From Ordospora colligata OC4 (Eukaryota; Microsporidia; Ordosporidae): a stretch of DNA of 64,000 nt. Each line of letters opens with the position of its first letter. Within the stretch, counting starts at the first letter, position 1. The stretch is taken from contig NW_014575406.1 of NCBI RefSeq assembly GCF_000803265.1, forward strand, positions 62,001-126,000, written 5' to 3'. Below the pieces are notes generated by a model. It made no database searches, was not told where the DNA came from, and worked only from the letters and a program-made list of their open reading frames with translations. Positions 17,575 through 25,687 of this stretch are shown here, one piece after another. A program made the translations under genes and the position numbers.

Positions 17575-18306
17575 TCAATTACTAGAAAACTCTTTTTTCA
17601 TAGACTTCAACACTACCCTGGCTTTTTTTCCAGAAATCTTCTTTCCATCCATATGCCTGATGGCTTTGAGAGCAGAAAGCTCTCTGTCATAATTAACAAA
17701 TCCCTTTCCTCCACTCAATACTCCGCAGGAAAAAATGCATCCAAACTTCTCAAACGACTCTCTAAGGTCAGTGTTAGTCATCTTGGCTGGTAAGTTATAC
17801 ACAAAAATGGATCTTTCATGACTTATGACTCTATCAGTTTTTTCTTTCTTTAAAAATGGTTTGATTGACAACTTAGTAGTGTTATGGTTAAATGAAACCT
17901 TCCCTTCTAATGTAAGAAGATACTCTGCATCTTTTTGTAATGAATAATCAACTATCACAAGGCCATCATTGTTTTGTGTGGCATTTTCTATAGTGCCATA
18001 GTATTTGAAAAAATCTGAAATCTCATGTTGATGTGTTCCTAATGGAATCCCAGATACAACGACCCTTCGCTTTCTATCAAAAGCAGGCTCTACTTGCAGT
18101 GTGTCTGTGCATCCATAAAGTCTTCTTCCTCTTATAGATTCAATTGCAGCTACACACTCTTGAGACGTTCTAAACTCAACGATTGCAAATACTCTAGGTT
18201 CTTTCACGACTTTTATTGATTTTATGTCTCCAAATGGAGTGAATATCAGTTCTATGTCCTTTTCCAAGTAACATTCTGGAAAGTTGCTTACAAACAGTTT
18301 GTTCAT
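17575..18306 (-). CDS. three-RRM RNA-binding protein, PABP-like
   Basis: This is a 243-residue protein with three RNA recognition motifs. RRM1 (residues 1-75) begins NKLFVSNFPECYLEKDIE with the RNP1-like FAIVEFRT. RRM2 (about 85-155) begins RRVVVSGIPLG and is degenerate. RRM3 (about 165-238) begins RSIFVYNLPAKMTNTDLRE and has GKGFVNYDRELSALKAI, close to poly(A)-binding protein. No linker or MLLE domain is present, so it is shorter than Pab1. TCCCTGCATCA precedes the ATG. The start codon is only 15 bp from that of the SOF1 gene on the other strand. Confidence 0.8.
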   Translation of the reverse strand: MNKLFVSNFPECYLEKDIELIFTPFGDIKSIKVVKEPRVFAIVEFRTSQECVAAIESIRGRRLYGCTDTLQVEPAFDRKRRVVVSGIPLGTHQHEISDFFKYYGTIENATQNNDGLVIVDYSLQKDAEYLLTLEGKVSFNHNTTKLSIKPFLKKEKTDRVISHERSIFVYNLPAKMTNTDLRESFEKFGCIFSCGVLSGGKGFVNYDRELSALKAIRHMDGKKISGKKARVVLKSMKKEFSSN

Positions 18307-18321
18307 TGATGCAGGGATGCA
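18307..18321. promoter_or_regulatory. 15-bp divergent promoter between RRM and SOF1 genes
   Basis: The whole space between two opposite ATGs is 15 bp and contains a single GCAGGGATGC core. Read on one strand it gives a GGG run six bases before the SOF1 ATG, and on the other a CCC run before the RRM gene ATG. One short element appears to serve both genes. Confidence 0.6.
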
Positions 18322-19578
18322 ATGCGAACAAGAATTCCAAACAAATTGGCCCCAACGTCGATGAAAGTGAACACGATATATCACAAGCCAAATGAGATAT
18401 CGAAAGAAAGGAAAAGGGACGTGCAGTACGTTAAGTTCTCGAAGAATGAGGAGCATCATCCTTTGATGAGAGAAAGAGAGTTTATACGGGCATTAAATGC
18501 AACAAAGATAGACAGAATGATGAGCAAACCGTTTATTTGTGCGTTATCTTACCACAAGGAAGGCATTCATGTTCTGTGTAGACATCCTAGCCAGCCTGTG
18601 TTTGCATCTGGCAGTTTTGATAACCAATTGTTTGTGTGGAACATGAATGATAGAACAGCAAACAGAGAATACAATTGTGAATATTCAATCAAGGGACTTG
18701 GAATGGATCAGAATGGATATTTATATGCAGGCCAGGGTGCTTTTGTAAAATGTCTTGATAATAACATAAATTATGCATGTAAGTCTGAAATAGTATGCCT
18801 GGAGATTGGTAAAGATGTGCATGCAGGGACATTTATGGGCGTTGAAGTGTTTGATATCGAAAAAGGAAATCGGAAGCAGTGTGTAAAGACAGAGCATTCG
18901 TACTGTATCCAGTCGAGCTTGGTGATGCCTAATGTTGTTTGTGTTGGACAGCAAAAGGGATTTACACTATTGGACAGCAGGATTGGAGAAAAAATAGATA
19001 CGATAAGGAATGGAAAGACAAACGATGTAGCATTCAATCCAAAGCACGGACATATTCTTGTGTCGGCAAATGAAGACGGGTGTGTGTACAATCATGATAT
19101 AAGGTATCTGCAGGATCCATGTGGAGTTTACCGAGGACATGCGAATGCAGTGGTTGCAGTTGAATTTGATCCACTTGGGGTAGAAATAGCATCTGGAAGC
19201 TCCGATAAGACAATACGAATATTTGAGATAAATGAAAGAAAGAGCAGAGATGTTTATCATGCAAAACGGATGCAGAATGTGTTTGGTCTGAAGTACTCGC
19301 ATGATTCGCAGTTTATTGTTTCTGGAAGTGACGATGGATCGATAAGACTGTGGCGAAGCCATGCATCAATTCGCCCTGGCCCGTTGAGTAGAAAAGAGAA
19401 AGACAATCTTGAGTACTCTAAGGCACTAATCAACAAGTATAAAGATGTAGAGGAGATCAACAGGATATCCAGGCATAGATTCCTTCCTCATATATTGAAG
19501 ACTTCATTAAAGAACATTCATGAATCTTACGAAGCAGCACAAAGACGAAAGGCAAAGCGAGAGAGTCAAAACCAATAA
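18322..19578 (+). CDS. SOF1: Sof1/DCAF13 WD-repeat ribosome biogenesis factor
   Basis: The 418-residue WD40 protein has about seven repeats between residues 75 and 350 (for example VFASGSFDNQLFVWNM, IASGSSDKTIRIFEI, IVSGSDDGSIRLWRS). The C-terminal tail is the Sof1-specific part: a YS-x5-KYKDVEEINRISRHRFLP stretch, then a basic helix with RRKAKRESQNQ. Sof1 is a subunit of the U3 small-subunit processome that matures 18S rRNA, and the window also encodes U3 snoRNA. The length is close to that of yeast Sof1 (489). Confidence 0.88.
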   Translation: MRTRIPNKLAPTSMKVNTIYHKPNEISKERKRDVQYVKFSKNEEHHPLMREREFIRALNATKIDRMMSKPFICALSYHKEGIHVLCRHPSQPVFASGSFDNQLFVWNMNDRTANREYNCEYSIKGLGMDQNGYLYAGQGAFVKCLDNNINYACKSEIVCLEIGKDVHAGTFMGVEVFDIEKGNRKQCVKTEHSYCIQSSLVMPNVVCVGQQKGFTLLDSRIGEKIDTIRNGKTNDVAFNPKHGHILVSANEDGCVYNHDIRYLQDPCGVYRGHANAVVAVEFDPLGVEIASGSSDKTIRIFEINERKSRDVYHAKRMQNVFGLKYSHDSQFIVSGSDDGSIRLWRSHASIRPGPLSRKEKDNLEYSKALINKYKDVEEINRISRHRFLPHILKTSLKNIHESYEAAQRRKAKRESQNQ

Positions 19579-19692
19579 AATTAGTGCAATGAAATAAATA
19601 TTGTTTACTGAAAGAATGCAAATTTCTGTGATAATGCAGCTATATGCAAGTTGAATATGATTGCAAGACGTATATTTCATTAATGCAAGTTT

Positions 19693-19866
19693 CTATCTGC
19701 GTGATTGCCTTTTGTTTGCTTTGTTCATCGAAGTGTATTTTTCAACTATTGCCTTATTGATTTCTTTGGTTATTAGCTCATTTTCTGTTTTTATCTTCTT
19801 GGATGCTTTCTTATACTTTGTGGGATTCTTCTGTAGTTTGATCTTCTTTAGAGGTTTCTGAGCCAT
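19693..19866 (-). CDS. small basic protein, 57 residues
   Basis: This short gene lies in a gap between SOF1 and the Erg28-like gene. The ATG is directly behind TCCCAA, the usual motif here. The protein opens MAQKPLKKIKLQKNP and is very lysine-rich, followed by ELITKEINKAIVEKYTS and a basic end. The MAQ start and the helix ITKEINKAIVEK loosely recall the UPF0390/DUF2462 group of small nucleolar proteins, but the match is weak. A ribosome-related or nucleic-acid-binding role is inferred from charge. An open frame on the opposite strand is a shadow. Confidence 0.6.
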   Translation of the reverse strand: MAQKPLKKIKLQKNPTKYKKASKKIKTENELITKEINKAIVEKYTSMNKANKRQSRR

Positions 19867-20083
19867 TTGGGATAAATTTTATTACAAATATGAATGCAAT
19901 GTATTTGGTTGAGGCGTGTGAAATACAAAGAGATGTACTTTAGTTGAATGTATGATTGTGATTTTATGTTTTTGTTTGAATGTGGTTATGCATCTATGCG
20001 GCTATGCATATGAAAACAAAAGACATATTAATTTGAGGCATTGCTGATGAGGAATTAATCGCTGTTCATTTACACCCTGATAC

Positions 20084-20473
20084 ATGACAAACAAACCAGG
20101 ACTACTGCCTAAGTGGCTGGTGGCGCACACAGCAATTAAGGCCACATATCTGTTGATTGTTAACAATAGAAACAGTATCGGGTTTCTGAATAGCATCAGG
20201 AGTATGAAGCCCTCGTATGTGCACATTGCGCTTCTGCTCAGCTTTGCAAGACTGATGTCTTTGAAGAGAATAACAAAATCCAGGTTCTACATTATGATTG
20301 CAGCATCTTTTTTTGCAGAGGGCGTGTTTTTTATATATGGAGGGATTCATGGAATATATAGTAAGATGAGGGTTCTGTCTGAGGTGTTTTTGGATGTGTT
20401 TACACTAGCATGGATGGTTTTTCTGTACCCTTACTATCTTGTGGATGTTGAGGACGAAAGGAAGTCGCAGTGA
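20084..20473 (+). CDS. four-helix membrane protein, Erg28-like
   Basis: This is a 129-residue protein with four predicted membrane segments. The pattern LPKWLVAHTAIKATYLL near the start, an arginine after the second helix (FARLMSL), a glutamate in the third helix (FFAEGVFFIYGGIHG) and TLAWMVFLYPYYL near the end follow the layout of Erg28 (LPKWL, VRLYAAY, HFxSE, SLxWMLxQYDFY). Erg28 is an ER scaffold for C-4 sterol demethylation in yeast. Microsporidia have little sterol synthesis, so if the match is right it may have another ER role. ACCCTGATAC precedes the ATG. Confidence 0.65.
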   Translation: MTNKPGLLPKWLVAHTAIKATYLLIVNNRNSIGFLNSIRSMKPSYVHIALLLSFARLMSLKRITKSRFYIMIAASFFAEGVFFIYGGIHGIYSKMRVLSEVFLDVFTLAWMVFLYPYYLVDVEDERKSQ

Positions 20474-20573
20474 ATTTGAGTGTGTCTGATTTATTTGATT
20501 TTCTTGTGTTTTGATATGAAACCAAAGTTATAAATGTGGAACTTGGATAAAGATTGTTGGAGATCGATATGGA

Positions 20574-20849
20574 ATGAATGATGGAGAAGGAGCAACAGCA
20601 TATATAGATTTTTCAACAAAGGTACAGGATATTGATACAGATATCAAAATTCTTGAGACAAGTACACATGCATTCATATATATAAACCAAGGAGAGGAAA
20701 GAATGCATTTGTACGACGAATCACTTAAGAATGAAATTTCAAGGAGCAAGATTAGGCCAAATAAGAAGCTGGTTGTGTTTTGTAGCGTGAGGACACATGA
20801 GGCATTTAATGATATCAAAAAAATCATTCTGGATATTTTAACGAAGTAA
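20574..20849 (+). CDS. small protein, possible proteasome-assembly chaperone 4 relative
   Basis: This is a 91-residue protein of unclear family. Predicted layout is mixed beta and alpha: an early strand (AYIDFSTKV), a central ATHAFIYINQGE-like strand and turn, KKLVVFCSVRTHE as a strong strand, and a final helix FNDIKKIILDIL. This order and size recall PSMG4/Pba4 proteasome assembly chaperones, but there is no diagnostic motif and the suggestion is weak. It lies in the same direction as the Erg28-like gene, 100 bp downstream. No CCC/GGG run is next to the ATG. Confidence 0.55.
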   Translation: MNDGEGATAYIDFSTKVQDIDTDIKILETSTHAFIYINQGEERMHLYDESLKNEISRSKIRPNKKLVVFCSVRTHEAFNDIKKIILDILTK

Positions 20850-20923
20850 GGAATAAAAGCATGATAACACTTATTTTAGGAAGAATATTGCAGTTTTATT
20901 TAAATGATGATGCTTGGACTTAG

Positions 20924-21520
20924 TCAAACATCAATTATAGTTTTATTTTCCATAATTTCCAATAAATGTCTTGTTAAATCATCATAGGTTTTATGATAAA
21001 CAGAGTTTTCTTCTCTTAGTTGTTTAATGCTCTCTTTAATACCTTTGATTTCTTTGCTTATTGTCTTGATGCGTTCTGATGATTCGTTCTTTGCTTCCTC
21101 GATGTATCTTATGTAGTTTAACTTTGGATCTACGAGATACGATTCAAATATTTCTCTTATGTATTCAGTGCAGGTTATATCTTTACTGTGTTTGTTTTCT
21201 TTTGTTATTTCCTTGTCTAGATGATTTAACTTACTTCCAATGCTGTACTCAGATACTTTCTTTTTGAATGCATCAGAAAGCTTTGACTTGAGACCAAGAA
21301 ATATTTGTTTTACTGCCTTGTTTATGGCATCTTCATCCGTACACTGTGGTTCATGAATTGAATCTTCTATTTTGGAGTTACTGACGAAGAATGAGTCTTC
21401 AACAACAGTTTCAGGATCAAGGAGAATGCCCCTTATCTTCTTCTCTTCCTTGAGCACTTCCTGTATTGCTTTCTTGTATGCAAGCTTGAGCTTTGACAAC
21501 CTTGGGCCATCTTCACTCAT
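20924..21520 (-). CDS. coiled-coil protein of unknown function
   Basis: This is a 198-residue, charged, mainly helical protein. A long coiled coil covers about residues 140-195 (EAKNESSERIKTISKEIKG onward), ending in a short hydrophobic tail. It is compact and leucine/isoleucine spaced, as in kinetochore or spindle-pole linker proteins, but I see no diagnostic motif. ACCCATTCA precedes the ATG, so it follows the housekeeping promoter pattern. It is divergent from the lipin gene, with 170 bp between starts. Confidence 0.65.
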   Translation of the reverse strand: MSEDGPRLSKLKLAYKKAIQEVLKEEKKIRGILLDPETVVEDSFFVSNSKIEDSIHEPQCTDEDAINKAVKQIFLGLKSKLSDAFKKKVSEYSIGSKLNHLDKEITKENKHSKDITCTEYIREIFESYLVDPKLNYIRYIEEAKNESSERIKTISKEIKGIKESIKQLREENSVYHKTYDDLTRHLLEIMENKTIIDV

Positions 21521-21690
21521 TGAATGGGTTTGAAGAATTGCTCAAACATGTTGAGTCGTAAATAAATCATTCTCAAGCCACTTCATACAGTCACTTCACA
21601 TCGCATTGATCGATAACCATATGCATCAAATGAAGAGCTAATCATAATCAAATGCTATTACATAAATGCATACAGCATAAACCCTGAAAC

Positions 21691-23460
21691 ATGGGTATAG
21701 TTCACAAGCTCATCACATCTGTCTCTGGGTTGTATAACAACATCAACCCAATCACATTAAGTGGTGTTAACGATGTGATTGTTGTTGAAGGGGCGGACGG
21801 ATGCCTGAAATGCACTGAATTTCAGTTGAGGTTTGGAAGGCTTTACTTCTATGGGGCAAACAGCCAGGTTGTGCATCTTTTTGTCAATGGGAAGATGTGC
21901 GATATAACAATGTCGATAACAAATCAGGGAGACCTGTGCTTTGAAAAAGGTACTGAGGAGGAGGCAGTGGCAGATTACGATGTTGTACTTGATTATAACA
22001 ACAAGCTAATGATGTTATTTGACTCTGATGACGAGCTAATTCTGAACAAAAGGCTTGAGAATCTTTCACTTGGAAAGCAATCAGACGCATACACTATGAA
22101 CTTCGATGTGATGCTGCAGTGCAAAGAAAACAGTTTGAAGATTGAGGATGCAGAGTTTAAGCAATATCTAAAGAGGGAAAGGATCAAAAACTTGAAGACT
22201 CGGATGCATGGAAGAATGCTGCGCAACGAGGAAGATGACTCATACATTGGCTTTAAAAACAAATATGTGAAGTTTGGATACTTGATAAACTCTGCAGAGC
22301 ATTTTGAGTTTTTGATAGGACGGTACCGATCAGTTCTGCATATTTTTACTGGCTTGTATCTTTATCCTCCATCTAACAACAAAATTTGTGACAAGAAGTG
22401 TAAAGGATGCACGGGCGCGAGCGTGTCTTTTTCATTGTGCTCCAACAAGAAGATCCAGAATTCATTGGACTTTACATTCGGTATTTTTCTTGTTGACGAG
22501 GTGTCTAATACAGCAAATCTTGTTGCAAGGATCCAAGGATGCAAGAAGTGCAACTTCAGGTTTTACCTGCCATATGACATTTTCTGCAAGATGTTTTTTG
22601 AGATCCGAGGGCTGAAGATCAACAAAGCAAAAAGGATGATGAAGATACTAGAGAACGAACACAACAGAGTGCTTGGATGGAATATATTTGGAACCAAGAA
22701 GATAATAAAGAGAGACGTATCCTTTTCATTGAAGCTTGACTCTGCAGAGCTCCGAATGCTAAATCTCAATGAGGGGAGAAATCAGGTGGTTTTCAAGATA
22801 GGAGGACTTGACAAGCAGTTGGAGGGAAATATATACCTGTGGAGGAGTGATTCGAAGATAATAGTTTCTGATATTGATGGAACAATAACGAAGAGTGATG
22901 TGTGGGGGCATGTGTATGGAATGATGGGAAAGGATTGGACACACAACGGAGTTGCATCGCTATACACAAAGATAGTGAAGAATGGATATAAAATAGTTTA
23001 TCTGACGGCACGCCCCCTTGAGCAGTCGTCATCTACAAAGTCATACCTCAAGAGCATATGCCAGGATGGATGCAGGCTACCTGATGGGCCAGTGATTCTA
23101 TCGCCCGATGGTGTATTTGCCGCTCTTTACCGTGAGCTGATTATAAGAAGGCCTGAAGATTTCAAGATTGCATGCCTGAAAACAATCAGAAACCTTTTCA
23201 AGGGCACGAATCCTTTTGTTGCAGGGTTTGGGAATAAAATTACGGATGTCATTACGTACAAGGCGCTTGAGATTCCTCTTTCAAGGATTTTTACAATCAA
23301 TCATAAGGGAGAGCTGCATGTTGAGCTTGTGAAGACGCTGTCTGGGACATACCGTACGATGAATGACTTTGTGGACAGCATGTTCCCGTATTTATCTAGC
23401 AAGACCATTCCATTCATAGACCATACATTCAGCGACTTTTCATGGTGGAAGCCACAGTAA
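21691..23460 (+). CDS. PAH1: lipin-type phosphatidate phosphatase (Pah1/Smp2)
   Basis: This is a 589-residue protein. The N-LIP domain (residues 1-100) opens with ITSVSGLYNNINPITLSG and DVIVVEGADGCLKCTEFQLRFG. The catalytic HAD domain (about 385-560) has the DxDGT motif in ISDIDGTITKSDVWGH, then YLTARPLEQ, LPDGPVILSPDG and an AGFGNKITDV stretch that completes the active site. Pah1 converts phosphatidate to diacylglycerol for triacylglycerol and membrane lipids. It is shorter than yeast Pah1 (862) because the regulatory middle is reduced. ACCCTGAAAC precedes the ATG. Confidence 0.93.
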   Translation: MGIVHKLITSVSGLYNNINPITLSGVNDVIVVEGADGCLKCTEFQLRFGRLYFYGANSQVVHLFVNGKMCDITMSITNQGDLCFEKGTEEEAVADYDVVLDYNNKLMMLFDSDDELILNKRLENLSLGKQSDAYTMNFDVMLQCKENSLKIEDAEFKQYLKRERIKNLKTRMHGRMLRNEEDDSYIGFKNKYVKFGYLINSAEHFEFLIGRYRSVLHIFTGLYLYPPSNNKICDKKCKGCTGASVSFSLCSNKKIQNSLDFTFGIFLVDEVSNTANLVARIQGCKKCNFRFYLPYDIFCKMFFEIRGLKINKAKRMMKILENEHNRVLGWNIFGTKKIIKRDVSFSLKLDSAELRMLNLNEGRNQVVFKIGGLDKQLEGNIYLWRSDSKIIVSDIDGTITKSDVWGHVYGMMGKDWTHNGVASLYTKIVKNGYKIVYLTARPLEQSSSTKSYLKSICQDGCRLPDGPVILSPDGVFAALYRELIIRRPEDFKIACLKTIRNLFKGTNPFVAGFGNKITDVITYKALEIPLSRIFTINHKGELHVELVKTLSGTYRTMNDFVDSMFPYLSSKTIPFIDHTFSDFSWWKPQ

Positions 23461-23550
23461 ATATCACACAAGGCTTAGAATAATAAACTTAAGAAAATTA
23501 TGAGCAATTTTATAGAAATGATTAGACAATTGTTTACGATGGCATAATAT

Positions 23551-24024
23551 TTATTTTAATCTCATATACTGCATTGCTTGTTGTCTCATTCTTTTTTTAG
23601 CCTTTCTACTCCGACCAAGTACTCTTTTAGATTTTTTAGATAAAGGTTTAGATTTATGTCTTTTTTCTTTTGATTCCTCATTATTGGCATGGATAATTGT
23701 TTTTTCGGGGGTTATTATAGTTATAGCAAGGTTGCCTTTAGAATCCTTTTGCAGATCGTATTGAGATTCAGATTCATCTTCACTTTCATTACTATCACCT
23801 GTAGATTCATCTTCACTTTCATTACTATCACCTGTAGATTCATCTTCAGCACTCCTATGTTCAATAAGTTTGCTATCAGGGGTTATTACTCTTTTGGATC
23901 CTGTAGTACCATTGTTATACATGTTAGCCTGTTTATTATATTCATTTGCTTTTGGTTTAAGTATTTGTTTACCACAAACAATACTAAAGAAGGATATCAA
24001 TGCCATACATAATACACCTCTCAT
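23551..24024 (-). CDS. predicted secreted protein with acidic repeats and basic tail
   Basis: This is a 157-residue protein with signal peptide MRGVLCMALISFFSIVCG. A tandem acidic repeat, EDESTGDSNES, occurs twice around residue 60 and a third partial copy follows. The last 40 residues are very basic, with KSKPLSKKSKRVLGRSR. Opposite charges in one small secreted protein suggest a wall or matrix role, or a host-directed protein with a nuclear-like basic tail; both are inference. There is no CCC run; the ATG context is AAACAATGA. It is the first of four neighbouring secreted genes. Confidence 0.65.
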   Translation of the reverse strand: MRGVLCMALISFFSIVCGKQILKPKANEYNKQANMYNNGTTGSKRVITPDSKLIEHRSAEDESTGDSNESEDESTGDSNESEDESESQYDLQKDSKGNLAITIITPEKTIIHANNEESKEKRHKSKPLSKKSKRVLGRSRKAKKRMRQQAMQYMRLK

Positions 24025-24174
24025 TGTTTGTTTCCACTTGCATGTATTTATCTACATTCGTGTTTCATATGATAGTAAACATATCTGACCAGTATCCTTA
24101 TACAAATATCTCAATATTGTTTATTATTTAGTATACTTATTATCGCAAAATTATTTTATTTTAAAGCTTGTAAG

Positions 24175-25494
24175 CTATCTTTGATTCCGTCTTAGCCTTT
24201 TGTTTTTACGGGACATTGTATTAGGTAATGGATATTCATTCTCCTTTTTTCTTCTTTTTCTACTTTCATGGTTATTTGGAGATCCATTTTTGAATCTCAT
24301 TACATAATTAGGTTTCCTGGTTATATTATCAGAAGTACGATGAGAGGCTTTTTGATCATCTTCTTCATCTTGATCATCTTCTGCAGAGCTTCTAGCATTT
24401 GGGGTTTCAACAGTCTTATTATGTTTGGCTTCTGTAATTTCATTTTCAGATTCATGTCCTTGATCATCTTCTGCAGAGCTTCTAGCATTTGGGTTTTCAA
24501 CACCCTTATTATGTTTGGCTCTTGTAATTTCATTTTCAGATCCATAACCTTGATCATCTTCTTCATCTTGATCATCTTCTGCAGAGCTTCTAGCATTTGG
24601 GGTTTCAACAGTCTTATTATGTTTGGCTTCTGTAATTTCATTTTCAGATTCATGACCTTGATCATCTTCTGCAGAGCTTCTAGCATTTGGGGTTTCAACA
24701 GCCTTATTATGTTTGGCTTTTGTAATTTTATATTCTTGTTCATCATAACCTTGATCATCTTCTTCATCTTCTGCAGGATTTGTACTTTCTAAAGTTTGAA
24801 TACTATTCTGGCCTTTATCATCTAAGCTAGGTTTACTTTTCCGCATCACAGCATTAATAAGATCACTCAATTTTTGTTTGATCATTACATTATTAGGACC
24901 TGTAACTGTATTTCTGCTGTCTACTACATCATTAGCATCATGATCCTCTTCTGCAGAGCTTCTAGCATTTGGGGTTTCAACAGTCTTATCATCATGATCG
25001 GCTTCTGTAATTTCATTTTCAGATTCATAACCTTGATCATCTTCTTCATCTTCTTGTAAATTCCTAACAGCAACAAACCTATCCTTGCTTTTCTTCAGTT
25101 CTTGATTCAAAGCATTCTGTTCTGCCGTATCTGATCCATTGAAATCTTTTAGATATTGTTCCAATTTATTAATGGCTTGGACCAATTCAGCGATAAAATC
25201 TTTTATATTCTTCTGTGATTCACTTTTTTCATTCTTATTGGCTATTATTTTTTGATTTATTTGACTTTCTAATTTCTCGATTTCGTCATTAATTTTCTTA
25301 ATAGCTTCCATAATATCATTTCTACTGCCATCTGAACCTTGTCTTTCAAGGTAATTCTGTATATCACGATGGGTTTTCATAATATCATGTCTTATAGTCT
25401 CTTCAGGCTCACTACCACGAAATATTTCTAAGATCGGACTAGTCATTGCAATACCATGTATCATTGCTATTTTTACAAATAGCATAGATCTCAT
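24175..25494 (-). CDS. predicted secreted repeat protein
   Basis: This is a 439-residue protein. A leader of about 19 residues (MRSMLFVKIAMIHGIAM) is followed by a helical, probably coiled-coil region (about 40-125), then about five imperfect copies of a 27-37-residue acidic repeat with the core VETPNARSSAEDDQG and SENEITEAKHNK, and a basic C-terminal tail with NHESRKRRKKENE and RKNKRLRRNQR. There are no cysteines. The repeats are also near-identical at DNA level, implying recent duplication. Acidic repeats with a basic tail match its neighbour at 23,551-24,024. It may be a spore-wall, polar-tube-associated or host-directed protein (inference). The ATG context is AAACAATGA. Confidence 0.7.
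   Translation of the reverse strand: MRSMLFVKIAMIHGIAMTSPILEIFRGSEPEETIRHDIMKTHRDIQNYLERQGSDGSRNDIMEAIKKINDEIEKLESQINQKIIANKNEKSESQKNIKDFIAELVQAINKLEQYLKDFNGSDTAEQNALNQELKKSKDRFVAVRNLQEDEEDDQGYESENEITEADHDDKTVETPNARSSAEEDHDANDVVDSRNTVTGPNNVMIKQKLSDLINAVMRKSKPSLDDKGQNSIQTLESTNPAEDEEDDQGYDEQEYKITKAKHNKAVETPNARSSAEDDQGHESENEITEAKHNKTVETPNARSSAEDDQDEEDDQGYGSENEITRAKHNKGVENPNARSSAEDDQGHESENEITEAKHNKTVETPNARSSAEDDQDEEDDQKASHRTSDNITRKPNYVMRFKNGSPNNHESRKRRKKENEYPLPNTMSRKNKRLRRNQR
24350..25060 (-). repeat. coding tandem repeats in the secreted repeat protein
   Basis: Units of roughly 80-110 bp share long identical blocks, for instance the run around CTTCTAGCATTTGGGGTTTC on the plus strand, which recurs five times with small changes. 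Four units are contiguous and one lies apart near 24,950-25,055. All indels keep the reading frame. Confidence 0.85.
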
Positions 25495-25687
25495 TGTTTA
25501 GATTCAATTCATTTCTTATTTATTGCATGTACATGAAACATATTTCCTGGCGTTTTGTATCATGTTTTATGATTGCACATATCGCCAGGTGTCACATATA
25601 AAACAGAGTTTCAAAATAAAGCAAGCTTATAGATAATTGCTATGGTTTAATAAAATAGTTACTGTTTCCAAATTTACGATCATCCGA

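Noticed and set aside
19661..19861. Hydrophobic plus-strand open frame of about 66 codons
   Set aside because: It is the complement of the lysine-rich 57-residue gene on the minus strand, which has the start motif and better coding character.
24268..24792. Long plus-strand frame rich in Phe, Ile and Cys with repeats
   Set aside because: It is antisense to the repeats of the secreted protein; the repeat unit keeps frame on both strands.
24350..25060. CRISPR-like array
   Set aside because: The repeats are in-frame coding repeats of unequal length in a eukaryotic gene, without spacers.
23551..25494. Polar tube proteins PTP1/PTP2
   Set aside because: Cluster position and secretion are suggestive, but the 439-residue protein has no cysteines and neither has the proline- or lysine-rich cysteine pattern of these proteins.
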